Under the pieces are notes generated by a model. It was not told the DNA's origin, made no database searches, and saw nothing but the letters and a program-made list of their open reading frames with translations. Both the position numbers and the translations under genes were made by a program. Shown in pieces: positions 36,038-49,835 of a stretch of DNA of 64,000 nt (positions are counted from its first letter, which is position 1; each line of letters starts with the position of its first letter). The DNA lies in NCBI RefSeq assembly GCF_003945595.2, contig NW_024104311.1, forward strand, positions 124,001 through 188,000, given 5' to 3'. This stretch comes from Pipra filicauda (taxonomy: Eukaryota > Chordata > Aves > Passeriformes > Pipridae).

Positions 36038-39000
36038 GGCATCTCATTAAGCAAGTCACATGACAGGTACTAAAAGATTTGAAGAATCACTTATAAAAGT
36101 GTTAACAATGTTATTACTTCAAGTTGATGCTTTAAAGAGTTTAAACGTTGTAAACTTGCAAGATATTTCCTCTGCACTGTCCAAATTCAGGAACAGTATA
36201 TCTTGTGTGACCGGAATTGCACCATAAATATTACGGATGTCAGAAGTAATGTATTAGTTTGTCAGATTTTAAAATACTTGCTAAACCACTGAAAAAGAAA
36301 CACCTTACTTTTTTGTATGAATAAATTACATCAGTAGCCTTTGCACTAAGTACCACCTGAGGCCAGGTTTCACATTTACAGTGATTAGCATAAGGTTAAT
36401 TTCCATCAGTCAACTGCAACTGTAATAAAATACATTGAGAGCCCTTGAGCTTACAGTATGCAATTCTGCAAAAGCAATTACATTTCTCTGCCTGTTATGG
36501 AAGTGAAGCTTTTTTATGACAGCCAGCCAAGTTCATTTCTAGTGATATAGAAAACCAATGGTATAAAGGCAATAGCCACAGGGATCTATCTATCCCTTAT
36601 CTCCAAAAAGAATTAATTTCACTCTTAAATATACATAAATATGTATAAATATTACTGCACCTTGTTGAACCTTAATTCTCTAAAAGCATTCCCAGAAAAC
36701 ATACTTGAACCATGCAGTAAGTACCACAATAAAAAAAAAATATAAATTAAACTAAATAGCCTCAAAATTGACAAAATACATGACTCTGAGAAAAGGGAAT
36801 GCTAATGATACTGTACTGTTGATACAGTCCCCATGACTTGTAGGCAAATCCTCAACTATACATCAAACATGACAAAGAAAGTAGCAAATGGCTTTCTAAC
36901 CACAAAATCACCATAATATTAGTTAATTTGGGATGGAGAATCTCATAAGAAAAAAAACCTCTGTTCATTAGCACAGGTCTGGCTTAAACTAGTGACCACC
37001 TAGTGGTCAATTTCAGCCTTATCATCTATACTCTGTTAATACACAGACCCATATAAAAACTACATACCATATTGCACCATTCCTGTAGAATATTCTGCTG
37101 CAGAACAGCGCTTCAGTATCACATCAAACATTACAAGACCCTTCTTTTTTCTTAAAAGCTGTCTAGATATGTTGGCAATAGTAAGCAAAAAAGAAAAAAA
37201 ATCTAACATCACTTTTCGTAGGAAAAAGCATTAAAATAATGATGGAGCAAAGTTTATAAAGAACTACAATTGTAGAGTAGTAAAGAACAAATCCTATGGC
37301 TTCAAGAAAGCATAAAAATCTGAAGTATATGAGAACGAATTCATGAAAAAGGTATCACTCATCTGAGGAAGGATTAAGGAACTGTGGGTTCAGCTGATGT
37401 GAACTGCCACCACTCCCTATGTCTCCCTGTGGCTTCACTAGTCAACACCACAGAACCACTAGGGAAAAAAAAAAAACAGAGCAGGAAAATATTTCAGCTG
37501 GGTATCAGTGCCATCTAGCATTCTGAAATAACCCCTCAGGACAGTAATGCACATGCTGTGCCAAACTTCAGCAATCAGGTTTTTAGTAATACAGGAAAGT
37601 GGGTAAGGCTCAAAAAAGTGTTTCTTATCTAAAATATTCACAAATCTATAGTAAGGACTATTATTTATTTCTAACAGTGTTTTTCATAAGTATATAACCC
37701 ATTTCTAAATACCTTCCTAAATATTATTTAGCATCCAATTAGTATCCTCCATAAGCTATTTATAACTTGTTTGATTCAACAAGTATTTGCAATGCTTAAG
37801 TATTCCTTCTATTATGCTAAGGATGAGGCTGGCAATATTGAGATGGTTACAGTACTAAACATTAAGGCAGGTGTATAATAAAGGCAGTTGTTTTTCTTTT
37901 TCAAGCAAGGTTTCTGAATAAAGTCTGCCAGAAGAAACTTAAACCCATGCATTCACCAACCACCAGGGAAGAGGCCATTCTTGGAAGAGGTAATGTTCGT
38001 TCCCTCTTCTATTACAGCTGCTTTATATTCAGAAAATATTCAGCATTTATTACTGCTTTTTTCCCACTGTCAGGGGACATTCTCAATAGAGGGTGAGATT
38101 AGGGGATTGGGATGAATTTTAAGGTTGGTTTAAACAAATTATCCAGTGACTGGGTTTCCAGGATGCAGAAGGCATCCACGTCCCCCCAACCCCATACCAG
38201 TAGGATGTCATCTAGAAGGGGGAAATGGCTTTTCCTTCCTCTTGGTGTTGAATAGAAATGACCACCCCGTGGATCTCTGTTCTGTGAAGGGAGCTCAGAT
38301 CAAACCCATAGGATCAGAGGACTTGTCAAAATAACTCCTACATTCTGCATTTGTGATGGGGCTGTGGTTTCAGACAGGCAACAAAATACTCAGCGTATAT
38401 TGTAAAATGAAGTCACTGAATCTGAAAAAGATGTGCTTGCGAAATTTCAATATGAAAAAGCCTTGAATGCCTTGAATGTTGGTAGTTGCCCATGATTTGA
38501 AGGGAACTAAAAATGGGCTTTTCCAGAATTTTGACTGACATATTTGGATTACATCTGAATCTTACTCTGGATGTGAAAAGCTTTTCATCTCAGGTCCAAG
38601 AAAAGGAGACTTCTTCCTTGCCTTGCACTGCAGTAAGCTAGCTTGCAACTATGGTCAGTAAGAGCCATTTAATTTTTTTGTCTTCTGTCATCTCTAGTTC
38701 AAGAATTGTGGAATAAATCTGGAAAATAAATAGGAAGAGACCATATTTGGTTTAGAATAAACAGACTGAAAATAATCTACATGACATAATATTGCAAGTA
38801 TTGCTCAGTCTCACTACTGATATGTTACCTTTTATCTTAAGGTTTACAGGATCTTTAGGATAGAATTCTAAATAGAATTTATAATACCCATTCAAGGTGG
38901 GGAGAAGAGCAACCCAACCCTACAGTAAGCCAGTCAATGAACATATGATGCTCTGATATGACAGCACCAAATGCTTCTGCCTGCTGGCAAACAACAGATA

Positions 39001-42000
39001 GTGGACATGTTCAGTACCTCTTGTCACTGAGAAAACTTGAGATAAATGCTTGTACATCCCTACCTGACCCAGCTGTTCTTTATGCACTGTGCAGAGGAAG
39101 GGCTGTGGTACTGAGTAGCAGAAAGCTGTTCACACAGCCTTGGCTATTCTGTAGCACTTGGTGCCATTTTCATCTTCCCTATCTCTGAAAGCATTGTCAG
39201 GAGATTTTACATGCTTATGAATCTCCTTTAAAAACACGATGGCCAAGTTCATTAACCTATATGTCTGTCTACAGAATTAATTTGCAAACACAGCCACCAG
39301 GGACCGTATGTGCAGCTGCCGTGCGAATGCTTATTTACTTACAGCTTGGCTTTAACTATCAAAACTGATATGGCTGTGGACTGACTGATGTGTTTTTCCT
39401 CCTTACATGGATATTATCTCCACTCCTGTAATGTTGAATCAATCATCACTGAAGGCAAGGATTTAAATGCATGGGCTCTGCTTGGGAAAGACCATGCTGG
39501 GAAGGCTTTCAGCACTCTGGGAAGTCATGTACACCACCAATACCACTACCCTGCAGAGCACATGGCTGCTTTCCATCGACATCAGAAAAGGTTAGGGACC
39601 TTTGTCCCAGCTATCCCTACTTTTCACCAGTAGCATGCATCGTGTTAAACCATTTTGTTCACAAGGATCAGGATGGGAAGGCAGACAAAAATTAAGATGT
39701 CCTTCCAAGACATTCTTTTGGATCTGTGAATTAAATAAGTGTGGATATTTTTTATTTTATTATAAGTGCTCAGCTGAGCCAGTTTGATTGGCAGAGGCTG
39801 TAATCCAATGAGCAGTGTGACTGAGAGAAACAGTAGCTCCCTTCCCATGTCTTCTCCAGCCTGACTCCTTGTCTAGAGGTGATGTGCTCTGTCTCCTTAA
39901 TGAAATTGTCCGGATTTTTGCTTTTTGTTAGGTAAAGTAGAATAGTACAAACACAAATAGTACAAACATGAAGGACATTAGATTAATCCAAGGCCAGGTG
40001 CAACAAGGCAGAGTATCTGATTCAGTTATACAGGTACTAATTGGGTTCACCTGCTATGGGTACCATGGTCGATATCTTTGATAAATATCATGGATTTCAT
40101 TTCTGTCTGTGTCACTATGTGTCCATAGCCTTGTCACACTTTAGCTTATCCTTGCATATAACACATTTGATTTTTTTAGTTGCTGAGTACGTCACACTTG
40201 GTGATGCAGCACAACATGACTATGTGTATTAGTAAGATTTATCAAGTGAGATACAATCCTCTCCCTTCTTACAAATAAATGTCCTTCTTTATTTGTAGAC
40301 AGAGTGTCCTTTGTAAAGTTACTCTTGCTTAAATAAGAAAAGCTGTTCTTTCTGTATAGATTTAATACGGCGAGGTATTTTTTTTCCAGAACTGAATTTT
40401 TCTGCATTATGATTTTCTAAGAGCAATGAAAACCAAATGAGAACAATCAACTGGCTCCTCTACTGCTGTAATTCCAGTAAATTCTTGTAAGAAATTTTGC
40501 AGAGTTCCCACATAATTTTATTATTTCCATTCATACTCAACAGGGTATATACACTATGAAGTTAAGCAAAATTCAAGCAATGGAAGTGGGACATTTCCAC
40601 ATATTTCTGTCTGCACTTTCGCGACAAAGGTGTAGAAAAGTTCTCTGGAGTTCAAGTGAAGCTTTCCTTGATTATTTGAAGGCAAATGCATTGACTGGTT
40701 TGATCAGTGAATACATACTAGTTAAATACCTTGAATTTCCTTCTGACAAATTAATACTGGGCGAAAAGCACCTATTGAGTATATGTAAATTATCCCATGA
40801 GTATAAAGATTTTTTTCTCCACATTTCTTAATTCTATGTTCCCAAAACACAATAGAGTTTCCAAGAATACAGATAGCTAGTTTTATCCACAGTCAATTTT
40901 TCTCTTGATGGGGTGATTGCCCTCTCCTTAGGACATGTGATGTCCTTTCACAGTTTTTTTTCCCTGACTAGTAACTACTAAATGACAAAGACTATCCTGA
41001 ATTCACAAACACAGCAAGAAGAGTAACCTTCTAGGATTATTCTCTTTGATAATTCAATAAAGGAACCTACAAGCTGTGTGGGTCAATCCCACTACAGTAG
41101 TGATGTCTAAATGGCAACATTCCCTAACAGAAAGGGGTTATGGTTATTAAACGCGGAAACTGATGTACTTAAATCCACATAATTAACAGTACAAATTGAA
41201 TGTTTTCCTAATAATTCAATCCTTTATTATTCAAGTGAGAAACACGAACAGAGCCTTATTAGCTTGCCAATTGTACCAGAAAGAGTATTTAGGACATAGT
41301 AGAATATTAAAACATGTTGTGTGAAAGAATGGCTTCAGAAAACATGAAAGAAAGACAAGAATGTATAAGACGATAAATGCCTGACATACTTAACATGCTG
41401 AAAGTACTCTTTCAGACTGGAATCCCCTATGTTGTCAATTAAAAAGTGGCTCTTAAAATAGCCTAACACTTTCCAAGGGAGTAGGAATGTCAATGGCTGT
41501 TTCTTGGGACTTTGCCCAGTTTTGAGTCAACATTTTCTCTGCATTTTCGCTTTTGTATATCTTGAACTTCACATCTAAAATTTTCATGTGTCTGCTGATA
41601 CCTCTGTTCCACACCAAAGATGACTCTGAGCAATGAATTAAATAATTTGAAAGACAATAAAATGGCATTACAATATTATGAAAAATCTAAGTTTCTGCAG
41701 ACTTAAATTGACATTTCCTGTACAGATAATTAAGAAAATGTAAGTATTTACTAAATCTACATTTAAGCTTGTTCAAGGCTCCATTATGGTCAAAGGAGTG
41801 AGAATAGGCACTTAGAGAATGATACATTTCACTGATATATTTCACCATAAGATAGGCATCTGAACTGCATCAGAGAATAATGCCTGAGAAATCCCAGTTT
41901 CCACCTAGTGACTGCAACAGAGTCTAGATAACCTCTTCGGATGTAAATGCAGCTGTCTAAATTCAGGAGAGGTGAATCACAGCCTATTGATTAGTCCTGT

Positions 42001-45000
42001 TATCTAAAATAAGAATTCCTAAATTTCTGATTTTAGGGACTGAAAATCAGGTAATTGGAGCAAGATCAGACTCTAAATCAGCAGGAGAAAAACGACTATA
42101 ACTTGGGGTCTCCCCATGCTCTTCTCTTCAGTTATTCCTGAAGACTTGCAAGTAAAGTATTGAAAACTCCTGTAGGTCTCACCTATAGCTTGCCTTCCAT
42201 ATTCAAAATTCATAGCATAGGTATTAAATAAACTTAAAATGGTACTCTGATAGTTTCTTTACAATTTCTGTATTGAAATCTCATGCTGGCACCTGAGATT
42301 TCTGTGGGAAGGAATGCTGAAATGCCAGAATAATCAAGAAATGGGTCTGAATGTCCTCCTTGCTTGTTTTGAAGAACGCATAACACTAAAATGCCAGAAA
42401 GCACAACCAGGAATTAAATGCCATTTGCTGTTAGTTACAGAAACTGCAAAACCAGGGAAAGTCAAATGCTAGAGGTTCTTGAATGCTTATTTATTGGTTC
42501 AGTCTAAAATGGTTTACGTCTTTGAATAAATTTTTCTCTCATATTTTCCTATTGGAAAATGGTTAAAATTAAAGTATAATTTCCAATTGCCTAGTGGAAT
42601 CAAATGCTATGAATTTGGCACCAGGATCAGGAAAGACTTGACATCAAAAAGGCAACATCAATCGCAAGGCAGTATGTTTGTGCCAATGTGCAGCATGGTA
42701 GCAACAGATTCATCAGCCATAGGGCAGATCAAATTTTTGGAATGGATTTAAGATGGCAAGCTAAAGGCACACTGCCAAGGCACTTGGAAGCTGAGGATCA
42801 CTATCTCCCAGGTGCAGAAACCAACTGTCCTCTTCCCTTGGCCCTGGGATCATCTCTTATTCTTCAACCCACTGTGCACCCTGTGCTTGTGAGGATAACA
42901 TTTACCTGCCACCTTATTTAGTTAAAGGAGCAAAGTGGTTTTTTCACCTTGCCTTGCGCTTTTTTGTGTGTTCTCTTTCCCTCCCTTTTGCTAGCTGCCA
43001 AACAGAAAAGAGATAGCATGAATCAAAATGTTGTGGGTGACCTTTTAAGACACACTGTGCTGGGAACTCTTTTTACAGTCCAAATGAAACACATCATCCA
43101 AGGGATGGGCTCTCTTGAGGTTACAGACAATTTCACGAGGAAAAAAAAGTGTGGGCACACCATGATGTCAGGCACTAAGAAAAAATAAAAGGTTTTAAGA
43201 GTATTAATTGGATAAAATTACCTTGCCATTTCTTTCTCTACTGTAAAAGTACCTTATCTACTGCCCAAAGACTCTAGACACCACCTGCCCAATAGGTGTC
43301 TGAGGGAGGACAGCAAGTAAAATACACTTTACTAGCCTATTATCTGGTGAACGATTTCCTAAAGCACAGCTGTTTCCCAGTATTACCTATATTTCTTCTT
43401 CCCTAGTGAATGACCTCACCAAGAGCAATATTCATCTGACCAAATGCAAAGGTGTCCAGAATAGAAATCTACATCTAAGTTATGTTTTCTTTATATGCAA
43501 TAGAGAGAAATCAGCACTTCTAGGATGTAGTTCATCCTACTCAAAGGTAAATGTTTAATATGGATCAGATTAATCATACCCTACAATTTCTGTTCTTGTT
43601 TGTTTTTTTTTAATTGACTGTAAAAGAAACTCAGATTAGTTCTTACTCACATATACATTATAGGCATCTCAAAGAGGGGGTGTGAATCCTATCTAAGCAT
43701 CACTGATTGAACCATTCATGCACAAGATTCCCTGTAAACATGAGCCAGTGGTATCTTGGGCAAGACCATACCTACTGTAATATTGTATAAAAAGGCAGAT
43801 ATTTATAAAGGTAACTATGTCATGGATTCTTAGTATAAGATCAAAATTGCTGTGAGGCATCACATGAATTTATCATACAAACCCAAGAAGTGGTAGGGTT
43901 TCACATAACACATAATTATTATGAAACTGCCTCAGGAAATTCCAGATGGCAAAAAGAAAAACAGATCAAAACCTAAGAAAATACATCCATGGTGAACAGT
44001 CCACTCATTTACACTAAGGCCAGGAGGAACAGGAAGGCACAGGAATATCTATCCTTTTCACTATATCTTTTTTTTCAATAAACATGAACTGCAGGTAACA
44101 GTCAGGGACAGGACATTGAGTTAGATGGACCTCCAATTCAGTCAGTACATCCATTCTTATTTCTGACCTAATATTGCCAAAACTTTTCTTACAGCGGTGA
44201 GCAAAGTAAGGAATATTATAACCCCACCTCATGCATACATTTTTTTCCAGGATTAACAAATGCAGGTTAAGCCTCAGTTTTACACCAGAAAACACCCAAA
44301 AAACAAAGATAAAAAGCAAGTTATCACCTTGCCTGCTTTAACAATATTACTTTAAAACACTTCTGCTTGGTTCAGTCCTCTATTCCTGATACATTATTTC
44401 AGTACTACTGGTGATGACTGCTAGCATTAGAGCGGAACACCTACTTGACATTATCTATTCTGTTTGTCATCAATGTTACTCATCAGCAGTGGTCTCATCT
44501 TCCATCCTTTTGGGCAAGGTTGAAAAATTGCTAAGAATAGCAGCAGAACTTAACTGCAGAGTGTTTTTCTGGGGAACTCAAATCTTAAGACTGTGACTAA
44601 TGCTGCTAATTGAATTTTTACCTCCATCCTGTTAGGGGAGAGTAAAACCAGTAAGAGATAAGTCTGCTTTTTATAAAACTTCTTTCTACTACATTGTCCC
44701 TGTCCCTTTGTTTCAAGGCAGTGAAACACCAAACATTGCTCAAAACCCTCTTCTTAAACACCTGCAACTATTTTCCAATAATCAGACACATGGGGATTTC
44801 CCAATAATAACCTGGAGCTCAGTGGTGAGCTAACATTGCAAAACAAAATAGGCTCTGGCCTGTTTCTGATAAAAAATATTTCACATATGACATACTCTTT
44901 TTTGGTTTTTTGGCTCCCCCTCCCAACACCCTCTCTTCCTTTCCTTTAAAATTAGCCATCAGATTAACTACTGTATTTCAGCAGTGACTGTTATGCATAA

Positions 45001-45412
45001 CCAAATCTGAACTCTTATGACAAGCTGAAATAGATGCATGTTTTTCATATTAAATACTTCTCCCAGATGACTGTGGAATGTATGTTAGGGAAGAAAAATT
45101 GTCATATTAGGCTAAGACAATCTCTTTTAAATACTTTTAAACCAAGTTTACAGAAAAAAAAAAAAAAAGTAAAAAATCCAAATAAGCACAAGAGTCCTAA
45201 AAATATTTTGCACTAACTACCATTCCTTTCATGCCATACTAATCCAGAGAGCAATGAATTGCTGTTATCTTCCAGTATAATGTTATTTTAAAACTGGGTA
45301 GAAATAGACACAGACCTCACACAGGAATGTTCAAATGCTGCTAAAACTCAGAAATAGTTACAAGAGTTTATAAGAAAATACTTTAAAAAAACCCCAAACC
45401 ATAGCCAAAGTT

Positions 45413-45423
45413 GGGGGGGGGGG
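45413..45423 (+). repeat. G homopolymer (11 bases)
   Basis: Eleven consecutive G occur in an AT-rich context, with an A run and CCCC some 25 bases upstream. A run like this is prone to slippage, so its length may be an assembly or sequencing estimate. Confidence 0.9.
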
Positions 45424-47194
45424 TCCCTCAAATTTTGCCTGTGTTTATTGCAGCCAAGCCTATATAGAAAGGCCACAAGAATAGATAGGAACAGGGACTA
45501 TTCTGGTATGCAAGCCAGCTGGCCAGCAAACCTGTGTTCAGTGGTGGTAAGCTTTAGAAAAATATTTGAAGTTGCAGGGATTTGGGTCTTGTTGCTGGTT
45601 TTTTTTTTTAATCAAAACAGAATAGTGTATAATCAAAACTGGCTGCATTTGTAGAAAAGGAGCCACGTGAAGCCGAGCACGAGCAAATAACAGTGAGTGC
45701 TTTTCCTAGTGAGAAATATTGTCTGTGCTTACATTCTTCTCAGTACTAGCAGCCAGTCACACAGTGCTTACAACAATCATAGTCATGGAGTTATCAAATT
45801 TTTCAGCTGGAAACTCCGATCCCTACGGATATTAAATCCAAACAGAAGCAATCCAAACAAAACCAGCAGAGTGCTACTAATGAAGTGAGTGCATAGATCC
45901 ACACAAAGTCGCAGCCCCAATAAATATTTATCAGATAGGAATAGGCTGGTAACCAGATGCCAAAAAAGTAAATAATATGTCAGAAATTAAAGACTAATAG
46001 CAGTCAGTCTGTTGTTCCTGTAAGTGACAGAAGACAACAGAAATGAAAACAAAGGAACCAAAATATAACCTTGTAAGATCCCACAAACAACCCAGGGCAA
46101 CCGCACAACCTAATTTATGTTATCTGACATTACTTCAGGCTTCCTAATGCTGAAAAAATCTGAGGTTATCTCTAGACTTAAATAGAGAACCAACCATGAG
46201 ACTGAATACCTCTGCAAAGCTGTTATCATGCCCAAAGCTCCTGCCAGGCTGGAGCACAGCAGCTGCCTCATGTGCCCAGAGTGCAGCAAACAAGAGTGCC
46301 ACACAATCCTGTAAACACAGGAGAACAAGAGGTCAGCCAAAAATGTGACATATTGCCTAGTGCTGTCGAGTGAGAAGGCAACCTTGTCACTGAAATAACA
46401 GCAACAAAGCAGGATTGTCTGCAGGTGCTGGAGAGATATTAACCATGGAAATAATAACAGCAAAACAAATCAAGCAAAGAGCTAAAGCATTCTCACTTGA
46501 AGATACAATGCAAAGTATCACTCCCAGCTTTCTGAGTAGAAATATACCTTCTAGTTATATGGCAGTCCTTTGATATAAAAGTCTTCTTTATATCTATCTC
46601 TATCAATTTCTATAAATCAACACAAAAACCTTTGGTTAAGACTGAGTTACAAGTGCAGTCAAGTGCTTTATATGAAGTGCCGGAGGGAAAGGAGGGATAT
46701 CTTGTTTACAGTTCAGCTAGGCTCAGGTATGGAAACCAATGGCAAAACTTGTTTGTACAGAAGGAAAAGAGTTTTCCATAGTATCAAACCACGTGGAAAG
46801 CTGTGCTGACAAAGCAAGCAAAATGCAACAGCAGGAAGGTTTTGGTCTCCTTACCAAAATCCCTTATCCTGCAATTTGTGAAAAAGCACAACTAAACTTT
46901 CTTGTGGAAGAGGCTTATAAATATCTAATAGGGAATTAACAGATTTTGGGAGAATCACTTCATCAATGTGAAAGTTTGTTATAAAGACATTAGCAGAAGG
47001 AGTTTCTGCTACATGTTTACAAGCTACCTCCAGGTGTTCTCACAAGTAATCTGTGAATTCTACAAAAGTATTTACCAGAAGTGTGAGAAAACTTAATATA
47101 AGGTGCAAATGATGGAAATACTAGATTGATCAATAAAATGCAGCTATTCACAAATCAATTATTAAAAGGATAAGGTCGCTGAATATTCAGTCCA

Positions 47195-47440
47195 ACACAT
47201 CCCCTATTTTCTGTTCTCTGTCTCTATTCCCATCTTTCTTGAACTTTTTAATTCACACTTACTTAATTCTCACTCCCACCATCTTGTAGTCTTTCACTTC
47301 ATTTTTCAAAAGTAATTATCTTTTTTTCCTTTTCTTTCATTTGTCCCATTTCTGACTCCTATTACTTTCTCTCCACTTTCTTATAATGATTTTTAGGACT
47401 CCCTGCCTCTCCTGTCTTAGTATCAGCTTTCTTCTCAAGT
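47195..47440 (+). repeat. Pyrimidine-rich tract
   Basis: About 240 bases are strongly enriched in C and T on the plus strand, with many CTTT and CTCC runs but no regular unit. It is probably simple low-complexity intronic DNA. Confidence 0.5.
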
Positions 47441-49764
47441 CTTATCTGATGTGTGCATTACAATTATGTCTGTGATCTGCAGAGCAGTACTAAAAATGTT
47501 TGTGGTGCACACCACATGCTTGGGACTTCAACCAGATTAATTGAGCTACTAACACTGCAATTTTCACATTTTGCCACAGCATCGCTGAGTGCAAAGACCC
47601 CGCAGGATTCACCCCACTTTTTACTTCACCAGTATTTTTCCCTGCAGCACTGATTTTACTGACCTATGCAGCAAAGAGTAAAATGATTTAGTTACCTCCC
47701 ATTACTTCAGGAAACAATGAAGTGCTGAAGCTCTCCACCAAAACCAATTTAGCAATTCAAAACAGCACTTGTGCCTCAAAAGTGCTCCTAGGTTCAGCTT
47801 TTCAACACCTATTCCTCCTCTTTTAGATGTCCAACCCTTTTCAGCATCTGTAAACCTACACATGCCTAAATCTGGGGACTAAAATGCCCTTAGGTACCTA
47901 TGCTACCACTATTGTTATCCAAAGGTGTTACTGCCTTGGCTCAGCTCAACATCAAAGTGCTCATCTCACACCTAAAGCCAGACTGAGATATACCATTCAG
48001 GTATCACAGACCTACATCTCCTGACAGGCAAGACGCGGTGCTCAGGAAAAACAGAGACGCTGCATTACAAAACCAGGTGCCAGAGGCGTTTCCGACAGCA
48101 GAGTGTTGCTATTCAGCAGGAGGAGGAGGACAGAGAGGGATGAAACATCACATTAATGGATCAAAAATATGAACTTAAGAGGTGATAACATAATGAACAC
48201 CTGTAACAGGCTGATGCAAATGAACTTCACTGAGAAATAATTTGTTGTTCCATATCTATATTTAAATGTTATAAAGTACTTTTTGATTTCTTCATGGACT
48301 AGCAGTTCCAAATACTCTGAATACTTGCTATTCCACACACCTAGCAAGTCATTTAAATAATTTTCTAAATAACTGATTTCAACACACAACTAACAGATAT
48401 AAATGTACTTTCTGACACTTTTTATGTCACATATGTTCATTCCTTTAAAATGAAAGCAACAGCAAAGAAAACAAAGAAAAACTTACGATATAATTACAGT
48501 TTTAAAACTTCATTAAAACTGCTTTAAAGCATGCCTAATTTTCCAGCACAAAAACAAACATAAATTGTAATTTATGGCAATAACTTTGTTCATGAAATTT
48601 ACATTTTTTAAATTACACACATTTAATTACAGAACTATTTATTGAATTCAAAAATATAAAAAACATTGTGATGTTTAGTCATAAATTAGATACGAAAAGA
48701 TGAGCTGTTTACAGTCTTCTGAAGATTGTTTCAAGATCACATGAATTCATGCTTTTCCGTATATTAAACAGCAGTTTGAAATAAACAATTGAACTTGACT
48801 TGAAAGACATTTACACAGAATTTATATGGAGAATTTAGAACACAATAGCATGTGTGTTGTGTTCTGCAGAGGAGCAGTCATTGGTTACATGTTTGCTCCT
48901 AACCTTGAGCTAAGAGGATCTGATGCAGATAATTTGTGGGTGAATTTGCAACATACATCATACAAAATTACAATATTAGTAATGCTAAAGATGATGCAAA
49001 TATTATTAATACTTATGTGATGATTTAGAATCTCCACTCATTTCAAAAACAAGCATTTTGAATCTGAATATTATCTGCCTCATCTTACATTCAATAAGCT
49101 GGAGCACTATAATGACTCTCCCAATTTCTTCCACCACTCAGATGAAAAAAAAGAATATGTGGCTATGACAATTCCCAGAACATCCCAATTCTTTCAGAAG
49201 CAAGCACAGTGACACTCTGAAAAAGTTCTGGTCTCTTCTTTTGGGAGCGAAACCTGGTTCACTAAACTCAGAAACATCCAATAATGCTTTAAATACCTTT
49301 GCATTCTGCTTCAAAAGTAAGCTGGTTCACAAAACAGCTTATCAGCTTCCTTCACACTTTATGCTGCAAATTTGTCCTATACCTGCATGTCCCACACCTG
49401 CAAATAAAAAATACTGTTCTTCATGCTTTGGCATCTGTTCTACTATAGGGTAGTGTTTCAGACATACCACACAAATCATTACTTTACACAATATAGTCTA
49501 TATGCAAGAAGTCATACACATGTAAGTAACTAGAGATTTACTAGAAAATCATCATCTGCTCACTCAGACATTGATTGAAACTGGCTATCTGCTTCTGAAG
49601 GGACTTAAGTATATTTTATGTCAGTGACTAGCCCTCTAAATCATTTACATGAAATGAATATTTGATAAATTCTTGGACTACCCACGTAAGCTGCTGGATA
49701 TCTATTTAGAAATTGTACCCTCTCACAGATATAAAAATAAGGTAGCTACAATATAAGACTACCT

Positions 49765-49835
49765 CTGTAGTACAGGGATAGAACCCACAACCTTGGTGTG
49801 GGTCATGCTCCATTCAACTGAACTCAGGGTCATTG
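49765..49835 (-). repeat. tRNA-Ile-like relic (SINE head or tRNA pseudogene)
   Basis: On the minus strand the order is TTCAGTTGAATGGAGCATG, a short gap, CACCAAGGTTGTGGGTTC, then TATCCCTGTACTA. This follows a eukaryotic tRNA-Ile (D-arm CTCAGTTGGTTAGAGC, then CCAAGGTCGCGGGTTCGATCCCCGTAC) with a degenerate internal promoter B box, GGTTCTATCCC. About five bases of the anticodon arm are missing and the acceptor stem is not convincing, so it cannot be a working tRNA. A tRNA-Ile-derived SINE is known in zebra finch, as I recall, which makes a SINE relic plausible. I see no CR1-type tail beside it. Confidence 0.5.

Noticed and set aside
41040..41095. Second tRNA-like segment (GGTCAATCCC resembling a B box)
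   Set aside because: Only the B-box-like decamer fits; the D-arm and stem pairing are not convincing.
46110..46463. Minus-strand 117-codon open frame in intron 1
   Set aside because: The hydrophobic, Leu-rich product has no recognisable family. Its length is compatible with chance in 64 kb.
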